From contig NZ_BIFR01000002.1 in the NCBI RefSeq assembly GCF_003967535.1, forward strand, positions 930,001-994,000: a stretch of 64,000 nt of DNA. Reading direction: 5' to 3'. The first letter of the stretch is position 1, and each line of letters starts with the position of its first letter. The translations under genes were made by a program, and so were the position numbers. Positions 44,252 to 53,549 of this stretch are shown in pieces. The notes under the pieces were generated by a model. It was not told where the DNA came from, ran no database searches, and worked only from the letters and a program-made list of their open reading frames with translations. The stretch comes from Tengunoibacter tsumagoiensis. Lineage in GTDB: Bacteria; Chloroflexota; Ktedonobacteria; Ktedonobacterales; Ktedonobacteraceae.

Positions 44252-44476
44252 GGGGTTATGATAGACACCACTAACGCCATTGAGTCAGTGAATATGTCTC
44301 TGCTCAAGGTCACGTGCAACCACCGCAGTTTTCCCTCAGATGAGGCAGTGTACAAATTAGTGTACCTGGCCATGCACAACATTACCAAGAAGTAGACCAT
44401 TCCCATTCGAAACTGGGTGCTTGCACTCAACTGTTTTGCCATTTAATTCTGGGAGCCCTTTCCCTAATAGACAAAA
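44252..44476 (+). pseudogene. IS256-family transposase, C-terminal relic
   Basis: Reading through stops gives DTTNAIESVNMSLLKVTCNH, RSFPSDEAVYKLVYLAMHNI, TKK-stop-TIPIRNWVLALNCFAI and a second stop, then FWEPFP. This is the conserved C-terminal end of IS256-family (MutA-type) transposases. The first stop is TAG in place of the usual Trp. It adjoins the RHS fragment on one side and the DruA-like gene on the other, suggesting insertion and deletion at the island edge. Confidence 0.8.
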
Positions 44477-44669
44477 ACACATACGCAAAGTATTTGACAG
44501 ACTCGCTTGAGGACGAGTTGTCTTTTTTCTGCTTTGATCGTATTGTGGATTAGGAGAGCCTGGAAAAACTGAGATGTTGCGGTATTGTTTGTGATGATTG
44601 CTAAACCTACAGACAGTCAGTTTATTTGTATAGTAAAAACTATATCCTCCTCTAAGAGAATAAAGTGTG

Positions 44670-45839
44670 ATGCCAATCCTGATTGAGTCTCCCTGTAAAT
44701 ATTCACTAAACATATATCAGATGGGAATGCAAAAGGAAGCTGATCATTTGGCCGAAGCTATATTACATGAAATGGAATATTTTCAATCCTTTGTGCTAGA
44801 AGAATCAAAGAAAGGTTATCAAGCTTTTTACGAAGAGATGCGATTATCTAATCTAAAAAACCATCAATGTTGGATTAAAAAACACTGGTCAAAACATCAA
44901 CATATTTTTGCCTATCCAAATGAATTGCAACCAGCAAGAATCGAACCTTACTTAGAATTAGTTCAAAATCAGCATCAAAGTAACATTTTTAGACTGGCAA
45001 GATTAACCTGGAATCTTCCTTATAGCTCGGGGTATGGCAGGCGCTTAAGATATCTTGTGTGGGATAGATCGAATCAGAAATTAATGGGTATTCTTGGTTT
45101 ACAATCTCCTCCTCTACGTCTTCCAAACCGTGATAGCGCTTACAGAATCCCTTATGAGCAAAAGATAGATTTGGTCAATCAAACAATGGATGCTTATACG
45201 CTTGGAGCTCTTCCTCCTTATACTGATTTGTTAGCAGGAAAGCTTCTTGTATTGGCTGCAGCATCGCAGGATGTTAGAAGGGATTATGAGCAGAAGTACA
45301 ATGGTAGGCTAACAACTATGAGAAAAGCAACCATTGACTCATCTTTAATCGCAATAACAACATTGAGTGCTTATGGTCGAAGTTCCCTTTATAACCGTGT
45401 CAGCCAGGGTTTTGAAGATGGTAAAAATATCTGGGCAACGACATCTTTGGGTCCCTGCGAGGGTTGGGGTACAAGCCATTTTAGTAATGAGCTTTACCAG
45501 GAAATAAAAAAATTTTATAAACTACTGTATCCGCAAAAATCAGTGAGTGGTTTTGGAACAGGCCCTAAAGTTCGATTACAGATTATTGCCGCCATACTTC
45601 ATGATTTAGGACTTCCCAAAGATTTTATGAGGCATGATATTCCTAGAGAGGTTTTTATTATTCCGCATATTTCTAATCTGGAAAAAGTTCTTGCTGGTTG
45701 CGGCGATGCGCCTATTTATAATGATCAAAGCTTTGAAGCTCTCGCTCAATTCTGGAAGGAACGTTACGCCTTTCCGCGGTCTCAACTCCGATGCTCACTA
45801 CAAGGAAATTCAACTCTTTTTCGCGATGTGGCAATGTAA
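44670..45839 (+). CDS. DUF4338 / DruA-like defence protein
   Basis: 389 residues from ATG at 44670; a GTG one codon earlier is possible. The core block RLRYLVWDRSNQKLMGILGL, RLPNRDSAYRIPY, then LVNQTMDAYTLGALPPYTDL and LAGKLLVLAAASQDVRRDY matches DUF4338, the domain of Druantia DruA. The C-terminal half contains GPCEGWGTSHFSNELYQEIK and GTGPKVRLQIIAAI. Druantia is an anti-phage system, but its other usual partners (the giant DruE helicase and others) are absent. Here the gene opens a same-strand run of nucleases and ATPases, so it may belong to a different system. The gene is AT-rich, like the whole island. Confidence 0.75.
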   Translation: MPILIESPCKYSLNIYQMGMQKEADHLAEAILHEMEYFQSFVLEESKKGYQAFYEEMRLSNLKNHQCWIKKHWSKHQHIFAYPNELQPARIEPYLELVQNQHQSNIFRLARLTWNLPYSSGYGRRLRYLVWDRSNQKLMGILGLQSPPLRLPNRDSAYRIPYEQKIDLVNQTMDAYTLGALPPYTDLLAGKLLVLAAASQDVRRDYEQKYNGRLTTMRKATIDSSLIAITTLSAYGRSSLYNRVSQGFEDGKNIWATTSLGPCEGWGTSHFSNELYQEIKKFYKLLYPQKSVSGFGTGPKVRLQIIAAILHDLGLPKDFMRHDIPREVFIIPHISNLEKVLAGCGDAPIYNDQSFEALAQFWKERYAFPRSQLRCSLQGNSTLFRDVAM

Positions 45840-45997
45840 CAACTTGCTATCCAAGAACGTGTGTACGATCAGAAGGTTGGTTCTTAAACTGGACTTTGTT
45901 ACCAGTTTAACGATTATTTAAAAGGAAGATCAGACTCTATGTCAGAATAGGTTTTACCTAGAAGATAAAAGACTGTGCCTTATCAGGGGCTTTTCCA

Positions 45998-47005
45998 ATG
46001 GTTGGTAGAAAAATATCGCGAGTATCTCCTGATGCCGTACAACTCCCCTTAGACTTTGATCAAGCGCCAGAGAAAACTGTTGGAGTTCCAAAAGTTATTA
46101 TTCCAATAGGAACTACGTTTGAACCTGGTTTGGGAATAAGGCAAGCTCTCGTAAACTGGGAAGCAAACAATCATCAAATGATTGATATAGTGTTCAATGG
46201 TCATCATCTTGAGTTAGCCGAAAAATACGCTTCAAACAAAAAGTATGACTTTACTGAACAATATATAGTTGGCGAGGGTGGGCTCGTTAATTTGTCTGTT
46301 TTTATAAATATCCTACGTTGTGAAGAACGTTTGCGTACCTGGTCGAAGGAAGTACAACAGCAAACAGGAACTCGTGCAATCCGCGGGATCTCATTTGACT
46401 GTCCAGACGAAAACTCTTCTGTTGGTCTCCTATGGAAGAACCTTGGGAGTTTTCCTTATAGTAAAAAAAGCGATGTTAGCCTGTTCCAATCGCGTTATAT
46501 TACTCCTATTTGCTGGATTAATAAAGTCACCAAAAAGCAGGTTTTTGAAGACTTAAGTAAATGGACAGGTTATATTACTTATCGGATTGGCAATGAATTC
46601 AAAATTGATTTAGATCTGTTCTTAAAAGAAGTTACCGAAACTCTCTTAACCCATAAATTAGCTCAAGGGTACATTTGTCTTTCTATATGGAAATCCGGAC
46701 AAGTGGAGGTCATTTGGACAAGCTATGAAGATACTGTCGAGAGACAAGGCATTATCCACAATTCACTGAATGATCCAGTTGGAACTTTGAATGAAATTCA
46801 GTCAAATGAAGGAATAAGGCACATTTATGAAAATTTATTACAAAAATATCACGGAATATTTGTTTCTAGTTACAAAGGCGCCCAATTCACATTAAACTCA
46901 GATGCTCGTTATACTGTTCAAAGCCGAAGTAATTACGAAAGATCAAAGTTTCAACCAAACAGTGTCCTTTTTACTGTCCATCTTTTCTGTCCCAAACCTC
47001 TGTAG
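45998..47005 (+). CDS. Hypothetical island protein with GHKL ATPase-like C-terminus
   Basis: 335 residues. The start is weakly supported (no strong GGAG), so it may begin slightly later. From about residue 205 the pattern follows the GHKL (histidine-kinase/Hsp90) ATP-binding fold: FLKEVTETLLTHKLAQGYIC, IWKSGQVEVIWTSYED, NEGIRHIYENLLQKYHGIFV, SYKGAQFTL and a closing SVLFTVHLFC. The Asn of the N-box is replaced, so ATP binding is uncertain. The N-terminal part may be a STAS-like helix/strand domain (FEPGLGIRQALVNWEANNH). The assignment rests on pattern only. It sits between the DruA-like and NurA-like genes in the same direction. Confidence 0.5.
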   Translation: MVGRKISRVSPDAVQLPLDFDQAPEKTVGVPKVIIPIGTTFEPGLGIRQALVNWEANNHQMIDIVFNGHHLELAEKYASNKKYDFTEQYIVGEGGLVNLSVFINILRCEERLRTWSKEVQQQTGTRAIRGISFDCPDENSSVGLLWKNLGSFPYSKKSDVSLFQSRYITPICWINKVTKKQVFEDLSKWTGYITYRIGNEFKIDLDLFLKEVTETLLTHKLAQGYICLSIWKSGQVEVIWTSYEDTVERQGIIHNSLNDPVGTLNEIQSNEGIRHIYENLLQKYHGIFVSSYKGAQFTLNSDARYTVQSRSNYERSKFQPNSVLFTVHLFCPKPL

Positions 47006-47138
47006 CGTCAAATAGCAGTAAGAAAGGCTCATCTGCAGATTCGTAAAGCCTGTCGTGGAGATCTTTAGATAGTTTCAAGTTTCTGTAAGGAAGTAGTGAT
47101 AACGGTGTCTTGTGCCACGCAGAAAGGGCTGAAAGGAT

Positions 47139-48428
47139 ATGGACAATTATAAAGATTTCAATAAGATTTTTGCAAAAAGGCTAGAGGAAGGTTTTGATGA
47201 TGAAGTCAGTGAGAAAGATGTACCACACTATAGAACTGTACATCCCAAACTTATGCATTCTACTCATCATGTGGGAGCTCTTGATGGCTCAGATCAACAA
47301 TTATTTGCACTAGAAGGTAACCCTGATGCTGGTCTGGCTATTTGGGCAACCCTCTATATAGAGTATGCTCTTTCTCATCCTCATGAGGAATTGTATCGTG
47401 AAGGGCCTGGAAGCGAGCCATGGGCAGCACATGATGTTCATTATTACCAGCTCGCGGTAAAGTATGGAAAATATCAGGATGATAAGAATAGAGGTTTGCG
47501 CAATGATTATTATGCTATACGGCAGATATTGTCTTCAGCACGTGCAACAGAACCTCCCTTATATGAAATAGAAAAAAATCCGCGAAATTTTACTGTGCGC
47601 GAAGAAGCGGCTCTGGCAAGAGCAAATGAGGAGTGGCGTGCCTTGAGGCGGAGCTATACATATCAGCTAGCACCTCATGACCTTCTTCTAAGAGATGGGA
47701 GGTTCAATTGCCAATTAGAGCAAGCAGCTTCCTCGGTAGATCAATCCGGAAGAGAGGCTTCAATTGCCCAAGTGCGTGCAATTGCAGTAGTAAAGTCTGG
47801 AGATATGTACGGATATTTGTATCCATGTATTCAATACATATCAAGAAAAACAACATCTGCCTTCTATTTTCGTATTCCTAAACACATGATAGAGCAGTGC
47901 TACCAAAATGAAGTTTATAAAAGGCGAAAAACTCTCATGCTGGGAGGAAGGGATCATACAGATTTAGCTGGCATAGGCGCTGCCTGGGTTGCTTTTTGTC
48001 CTGATCCATACAAGCCAGAAACATTCGTTATTTTAGAATTTAACCTTTACGATTTATTTTATTATAAAAAGCTGGCTAAGCAAGCTATTATTCTTCATGA
48101 CTGGCAACAAAACTATCTTACAGGACCCACTCATCATGGAGATGTTTATGTTACAGATATTTTAATTCATGAAGAATATGATGTTGAAAATCTTATTGAA
48201 CCAGCGGTTCAGGAAATTTTGTGGCTGTGTGATCAAGAGGTAGGAAGATTTAATTACCCTAATCTCTTAGGGACAGCGCATCATGATGTTGTACTTACAC
48301 AGAAAAAAGCAAAATTTCTCAGACCTCACTATTACGAGGAGATTATGAATGATTCCAATATTTTACTAGAAAGACTTATTAGCTTTAATTTTGTAGAAGA
48401 TCCTCATAAAATACACAACATCTATTAG
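47139..48428 (+). CDS. NurA-like nuclease candidate
   Basis: 429 residues; GAAAGG immediately precedes the ATG. Motifs are compatible with the NurA 5'-3' nuclease fold that pairs with HerA: LLLRDGRFNCQLEQ (the DG metal-binding motif), IAVVKSGDMYGYLYPCI, and FYFRIPKHM then FVILEFNLYDLF. The gene ends 24 nt before a HerA-like ATPase gene on the same strand, the usual NurA-HerA pairing seen in several defence systems. The N-terminal 120 residues are additional. Motif-level evidence is moderate; a search against NurA profiles would decide. Confidence 0.55.
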   Translation: MDNYKDFNKIFAKRLEEGFDDEVSEKDVPHYRTVHPKLMHSTHHVGALDGSDQQLFALEGNPDAGLAIWATLYIEYALSHPHEELYREGPGSEPWAAHDVHYYQLAVKYGKYQDDKNRGLRNDYYAIRQILSSARATEPPLYEIEKNPRNFTVREEAALARANEEWRALRRSYTYQLAPHDLLLRDGRFNCQLEQAASSVDQSGREASIAQVRAIAVVKSGDMYGYLYPCIQYISRKTTSAFYFRIPKHMIEQCYQNEVYKRRKTLMLGGRDHTDLAGIGAAWVAFCPDPYKPETFVILEFNLYDLFYYKKLAKQAIILHDWQQNYLTGPTHHGDVYVTDILIHEEYDVENLIEPAVQEILWLCDQEVGRFNYPNLLGTAHHDVVLTQKKAKFLRPHYYEEIMNDSNILLERLISFNFVEDPHKIHNIY

Positions 48429-48452
48429 AATTTTTACAATGAGGAGGATACC

Positions 48453-50186
48453 ATGAACACAAATGAACAAGCTATGCAGAGCGATATTTATACACTTTTC
48501 CCTGATCGTGTCATTTTGCCACGGAAACAAATAAATTTTGTGGTGGGCACGAAAATGGAAAACGATCAGAAACTGTATTTAATTGAGCTGGATCCTACCT
48601 TTGAGACTCGTGTAGGAGAATTACTGGAAGCTTTAGACTCAAGAACTGGCCGCCAATACCTTTTTATGGTTACAGATATTGATTTTGCCTATGCTCACCG
48701 TGAAGAGCATGCAGATATGCTTGATACTTTAAGGCGCCGTCCTGACAAAGATATGGATGAAGTAACCTTCAGTATGCTTTGTAAAAACCTTGCCATATGT
48801 CTTTTTAAAGGCGAGATTGAGAACAAAAATACAGTTGATCATGGTTATCGCCCTAACAAGTATACAACCACCGCACAAAAAGCTGGAGATGAGATTGAAC
48901 GACTGCTGGTTACAAACTGGCGTGCTGGGACCCCTTTAGGATGCCTACGCATGGGTATGGCCAGTAGAAAGGATATGATTATCCATTTTTCCACAACTCA
49001 ACTTGTAGGTCAGCGATTTCTTGTTGTGGGACAGACTGGAAAAGGAAAGTCGACCGCAGTGCGACATCTTTTAAAGGGACACATGAATACAATGAATAGT
49101 AATTTAGAAAAGCGAAAGGTTGGGTTTCTGGTTGATGATTTCAAAATGGAATATCCCTTTGATATTCAAAACCAGCATGGAGAAATAGTTCCAGGCTTAG
49201 TGACATCTTTAGGTCAACTTGCGAAGCAGAAACTCGTTGTACTTACTTGTACCCCGCATCTTTATCAAAAACAAAAAGTGTATTTGAGAGATATTCTTAA
49301 ATTAGAGATTCCTCTGGCGAGTCTACCTCTTTCTGTTTTTTGTGATATATCAAATTTAAGCGAGCCTCAAAAAAATGTAGTTCGTCTGGTAGATGATAGT
49401 CACAGGACCTCTTCAGAAAGTTTCTTCAAAGATATCCTGGCTGTAGACGAATATGGGATGCCGGATACCCTAGTTTGGGGCAAAAAATACGGAAAGACGT
49501 TTTATAGTAAAGAAGGGAAGAAAAAAGCTATCAGCGGAAACGATATAGATGCAGAAAGTGATATCGAAACAGGTTTGCGTGATCGTTTGGAATATGTTCG
49601 TCGAGCGACACAAAGATTGCTTAAAATGCCATTTATGACAGAAAAGACAAGCTGGCAATGTTTTTCAAAATTGAAAGAATATTTAAGTGAAGGTTGTGTA
49701 GTGATTGTAGATAAAAGCCATCTAACAGATTATCAACGTGAAATGTTATCTATTTTGCTTTTCACTCATCTCTTCCAGTATAATCAGGATAAGGCGAACA
49801 ACCAGATTGCGACAGAAAGTTCTATGCTGCCAGTCATTTTTGCAATAGAAGAGGCACAATATCTTCTTTCAAAAGAAAGAGTTGCTGACCCAGATTCAAT
49901 TTTCGCGAAAATTGCATTCACAGGACGTAGCTATCAAATTGGCCTCCTTGCTGTAACGCAGCGTCCTCAAGCGATTCAAAAAGATTTGCTAGGGCAGTTT
50001 GATGGATTTCTGGTTTTACCTTTAGAGCATGCGAATGACTTTCATCATTTGGCGGAGGCATGTCCCTCCCTCTCTGGCTATCGAAATGATCTTGCCAGTG
50101 CGCCTATTGGTGGCGGAGTCCTTGCTTATGGAACACCAAAGCGAGTTGTTTCGTTGCAAATTCCTAATTACACGAAAGACCAGTGA
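48453..50186 (+). CDS. HerA/FtsK-type ATPase
   Basis: 577 residues; GAGGAGGATACC precedes the ATG, the best ribosome binding site of the island. An N-terminal beta-rich domain is followed by Walker A VGQTGKGKSTAVRHL near residue 195, Walker B LPVIFAIEEAQYLLS near residue 464, LLAVTQRPQAIQKDLLGQFD and a closing GGGVLAYGTPKRVVSLQIP. This is the HerA/DUF87 layout of hexameric DNA-pumping ATPases. Paired with the NurA-like gene upstream and an exonuclease 10 nt downstream, it probably drives DNA processing. It is more typical of defence islands than of conjugation, because no membrane segments are present. Confidence 0.8.
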   Translation: MNTNEQAMQSDIYTLFPDRVILPRKQINFVVGTKMENDQKLYLIELDPTFETRVGELLEALDSRTGRQYLFMVTDIDFAYAHREEHADMLDTLRRRPDKDMDEVTFSMLCKNLAICLFKGEIENKNTVDHGYRPNKYTTTAQKAGDEIERLLVTNWRAGTPLGCLRMGMASRKDMIIHFSTTQLVGQRFLVVGQTGKGKSTAVRHLLKGHMNTMNSNLEKRKVGFLVDDFKMEYPFDIQNQHGEIVPGLVTSLGQLAKQKLVVLTCTPHLYQKQKVYLRDILKLEIPLASLPLSVFCDISNLSEPQKNVVRLVDDSHRTSSESFFKDILAVDEYGMPDTLVWGKKYGKTFYSKEGKKKAISGNDIDAESDIETGLRDRLEYVRRATQRLLKMPFMTEKTSWQCFSKLKEYLSEGCVVIVDKSHLTDYQREMLSILLFTHLFQYNQDKANNQIATESSMLPVIFAIEEAQYLLSKERVADPDSIFAKIAFTGRSYQIGLLAVTQRPQAIQKDLLGQFDGFLVLPLEHANDFHHLAEACPSLSGYRNDLASAPIGGGVLAYGTPKRVVSLQIPNYTKDQ

Positions 50187-50196
50187 AGGAAAAGAA

Positions 50197-51021
50197 ATGG
50201 ATATACATTTTTGTGATATTTGTCATCAGGAGATGCATTCGGATGAGTTGAAAATGTGTAATCAAACACTAACGGATAACTGGTTGGTATGCTCAGAATG
50301 TTACCCGTATTACAAAGACTACTTGCAAAGTAAACAGGGTAAAAAAGATAATAAGTCATCTTCTTTAAAGAGTAATGTATGCTCTTCTGAGAAGCCTTTA
50401 AGTAATAGTGCTCATCTCAAGCCGCGCATTACTGAGAAATACACTGCGTCATACATATCCTGGGAGACTAAAGCACATTTACGAGCATGGTTGGAATCGT
50501 TTGATTTTTCCAATTCCTTGAGACCTGTTTTTCTTGATACAGAAACAACAGGCACACAAATATATTCAGAAGTGATTGAGATTGCGATTGTGGATGAACA
50601 TGGCTATACTCTTTTTCATACTCTCATTAAACCTATTGGCTCCTTTGATCCGAGAGCAATAAGAGTGCATGGCATCACATCTAAAGATGTAAAAAATGCC
50701 CCATATTTTGAGGATGTATATAGTACAATTTTTAGTTATTTAAATAATGTTATTGTTATTGCTTACAATGTTTCTTTCGATATAAGGCTGTTAAAACAAA
50801 CATCTGAGATACACAATCTCACACTTCCACGCTTACATATCGCGTGTCTTATGCATGCATATTTGAAGTTTAAGGGTGTGGAATATAACCACAGTAAACC
50901 CTATAAACTTGAAGATGCTCTGACAAATGAACAGATTCCTTTTCCTCCATTACATCGTGCTGAGCGAGATGCACAATGTGTTTATCGTCTGTTTCATTTT
51001 ATGAGAGAAAAAACTGATTAA
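50197..51021 (+). CDS. Zinc-ribbon DEDDh 3'-5' exonuclease
   Basis: 274 residues from the ATG at 50197 (GAAGGAAAAGA upstream). An N-terminal Cys-rich module (HFCDICHQEM, then LVCSECYPYY) probably binds zinc. After a Ser/Lys linker the exonuclease core shows FLDTETTG (first Asp-Glu, near residue 111), VHGITSKDV, IAYNVSFDIRLLK (second Asp) and HRAERDAQCVYRL (His and last Asp), that is, the DEDDh set of DnaQ/epsilon-like enzymes. It lies 10 nt after the HerA-like gene, implying co-translation. It may trim DNA ends made or exposed by the HerA-NurA pair. Confidence 0.85.
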   Translation: MDIHFCDICHQEMHSDELKMCNQTLTDNWLVCSECYPYYKDYLQSKQGKKDNKSSSLKSNVCSSEKPLSNSAHLKPRITEKYTASYISWETKAHLRAWLESFDFSNSLRPVFLDTETTGTQIYSEVIEIAIVDEHGYTLFHTLIKPIGSFDPRAIRVHGITSKDVKNAPYFEDVYSTIFSYLNNVIVIAYNVSFDIRLLKQTSEIHNLTLPRLHIACLMHAYLKFKGVEYNHSKPYKLEDALTNEQIPFPPLHRAERDAQCVYRLFHFMREKTD

Positions 51022-51052
51022 TGGAAAGCTTTATTGAATGGGAGAAAAAGTT

Positions 51053-51520
51053 ATGCAATTGCGGCTTACTATCGAACTGGTTCCGCGCCCTTGCTGGTAC
51101 AGTAATATGCGCAATGTAGTCCCACGATCCTTCTGGGATGCGTTACGTAAGCAGGTATACGCTCAGTATAACTATCAATGTGGTGTGTGCCAGGCAGGTA
51201 GACCGCTTCACTGTCATGAGATCTGGCACTATGATGATGATACACACATCCAGCTTCTTCAGGGATTTATTGCTCTCTGTGAGTGGTGTCATCATATCAA
51301 GCATCTTGGTCTGGCTGGCATTTTGGCCAAGGAAGGAAAGCTTGATTATCATCGTGTGGTCGTTCATTTCCTGACTGTCAATGACTGCCATCTGGAAGAT
51401 TTCGAGTCTCATCGACAACAAGCATTCGCCCAATGGAGAACACGGAACTATTATGAATGGAAGACTGATCTTGGTGCCCACTCCAATCTCGTGCCACATT
51501 CTAAAAGAGAGGAGGGATAG
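51053..51520 (+). CDS. HNH-family endonuclease
   Basis: 155 residues from the ATG at 51053 (GGGAGAAAAAG upstream), 31 nt after the exonuclease. The core NYQCGVCQAGRPLHCHEIWH, YDDDTHIQLLQGFIALCEWC and HHIKHLG has the paired CxxC zinc knuckles and His-Glu-x-x-His motif of a beta-beta-alpha-metal HNH nuclease. The DNA target is unknown. It is the last gene of the same-strand run started by the DruA-like gene, before the separate GmrSD-like gene. Confidence 0.75.
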   Translation: MQLRLTIELVPRPCWYSNMRNVVPRSFWDALRKQVYAQYNYQCGVCQAGRPLHCHEIWHYDDDTHIQLLQGFIALCEWCHHIKHLGLAGILAKEGKLDYHRVVVHFLTVNDCHLEDFESHRQQAFAQWRTRNYYEWKTDLGAHSNLVPHSKREEG

Positions 51521-51723
51521 AAGGAACAGTATCAATAAGGTACAAGCCGTCGTTTTATTGAGTATGCTTCAACGGCTCTTCGATGTGTGTTTGAGCAAGA
51601 TGAATTTTAAAAAAGTGAGGTTTTTGTGTCAGTCTGTTTCTGTAGATGTAGGAGCATCTATCTTCAAGGAGAAATTTTTAGATTTTAGCTTGAAGTATTT
51701 TTTTCTTCAGTGAGGTACTTAAA

Positions 51724-53478
51724 ATGAAAAGTGATATTCGGACGATTTCCGATGTTTTTCAAAATGGAGGTAATACTCATTTTATCCTTCCTCACTTTCA
51801 GAGAGAATATGTATGGGATCAAGAGCAATGGAAAGAATTATTACGTGATCTTTTTTTTATTTATAAAGATTATGCTTCGTTTGGATATGATGATGAAAAA
51901 ATACCAATTCATTTTTTAGGGATGCTTGTAATGTCTTATGATAGCATGAAAAGTAGAACAATTCCAGCTTATAAAATTGTAGATGGCCAGCAACGAATGA
52001 TTACTGTCTCACTTCTTCTTTGTGTTTTGCGTGATCTTACAAAGAAAAGAAAAAAAGATATCGATCTTTCTAGAAAAATAGATGCGTTACTTGTCAATCC
52101 TCTGGAAAAGAACAATGCTCATTTCAAAGTGTTACCAAATACCCGCTACAATGATTTGAATACATATACATCTATAATCAATGGAAATACTGTTGTATCT
52201 AAATCATCGCGTATTTACAAAGCATATAAATATTTACATAAAGAAGTAAGTAGGTATATTTCAAAAGAAAATGTTCCTATCGAACATTTGTATACAGTAC
52301 TTGTTCGGGGCTTCCAGGTTGCCTTGGTCGATCTAGAGGATGAAAGCCCTTATAAGATATACGAAAGTTTAGATGGTAAGGGAAAGGTATTTTCTCAACT
52401 AGATGCTGTCCGTAATTATATAGCAATGATGCTTCCAGCAGATGTGCAAGAAGAGGTGTTTGAGAGAGACTGGATCAAAATTGAAGAGGCTTTAAATGAA
52501 AGAAATAAAGTTGGTAAATCAGGCGAGTTAAGTGCATTCCTTCGACATTATTTAGCAATGTGTCGTTGCACGCTTTATCCAGAAGATCGTGTCTATGCTC
52601 GCTTTCGCGATTATATAGAACAGGAGCATCCAGATGCTATCAAATTCACACAAGAAATTGGAAGGTTAAGGCGCTTCGCTGAATATTATCGATCCCTTTT
52701 AGATCCACAGCATGAGCCAGATACATTAGTACGCCAAGCGCTACTCTGGCTTTCCCAGTTTGAAGCTACAGTAACATATCCTTTTTTATTAAAAGCGTAT
52801 GATGCATTCCATTTAGGAGAAATTGGCTCACAAGATTTTTCTCAGTTATTAGCCATGCTAGAGAATCTTATGGTAAGACGTTATTTATGTGGTGAAAGTG
52901 TGGGTAATATAAATAAATGGTTTCCACTAGCCTGGTCTGAAATTGAGAAGATAAGAATCTCTTCAAGTTTCGTCGATGCTTGCCGCCAGGTATTATCAAG
53001 CAGATATTACCCTTTGGACTACCAGATACGTGAAGCTGTACAAAAGACTACCATTTACAATGGTAAAAGTGTGCTTTATCGAGCTAAATTAACTTTTGTT
53101 TTAATGAGTATTGAGAAGCACCTCTGGTCCAACACGGATGTTGCTTCACTTGAACTAAAAAGTCCTACTACGATTGAGCATATTATGCCCCAAACGTTAA
53201 CTGATCTGTGGAAGATTGATTTGGGATCAAGTTGGGACCAGGTACATAAGACATTCCTCCATACGCTTGGTAATTTAGCTCTAGTTTCTCAAGGGAAGAA
53301 CATACAACTTTCAAATGCAGGTTTTGTTGTAAAAAGAGAAATTTTATTGAAGCAGGGGTTTCGCATGAATACTTACTTTACAAATAATATTGTGCGCTGG
53401 GACGAAAACGCGATTCGGATGCGTTCTGAATGGTTAACTCAATATATATTACAAATTTGGCCCTCTTTACATACTTAA
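51724..53478 (+). CDS. GmrSD-like DUF262/DUF1524 protein 2
   Basis: 584 residues; GAGGTACTTAAA precedes the ATG. DUF262 shows LPHFQREYVWDQEQW and IVDGQQRMITVSLL near residue 86; the DUF1524 nuclease shows IEHIMPQTLTDLW near residue 485 and HTLGNLALVSQGKNIQLSN near 513. The DUF5655-like tail of the 7705 relative is absent, and the two are only distantly similar. Type IV restriction of modified DNA is the inferred role. It sits at the right end of the island just before integrase 2 and is AT-rich. Confidence 0.87.
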   Translation: MKSDIRTISDVFQNGGNTHFILPHFQREYVWDQEQWKELLRDLFFIYKDYASFGYDDEKIPIHFLGMLVMSYDSMKSRTIPAYKIVDGQQRMITVSLLLCVLRDLTKKRKKDIDLSRKIDALLVNPLEKNNAHFKVLPNTRYNDLNTYTSIINGNTVVSKSSRIYKAYKYLHKEVSRYISKENVPIEHLYTVLVRGFQVALVDLEDESPYKIYESLDGKGKVFSQLDAVRNYIAMMLPADVQEEVFERDWIKIEEALNERNKVGKSGELSAFLRHYLAMCRCTLYPEDRVYARFRDYIEQEHPDAIKFTQEIGRLRRFAEYYRSLLDPQHEPDTLVRQALLWLSQFEATVTYPFLLKAYDAFHLGEIGSQDFSQLLAMLENLMVRRYLCGESVGNINKWFPLAWSEIEKIRISSSFVDACRQVLSSRYYPLDYQIREAVQKTTIYNGKSVLYRAKLTFVLMSIEKHLWSNTDVASLELKSPTTIEHIMPQTLTDLWKIDLGSSWDQVHKTFLHTLGNLALVSQGKNIQLSNAGFVVKREILLKQGFRMNTYFTNNIVRWDENAIRMRSEWLTQYILQIWPSLHT

Positions 53479-53549
53479 ATGTGAATATGACATTTTATAA
53501 TTTTCAAAAATTTGTTGTGATTAATCACGCAAATAATTCTTACAGAGCT

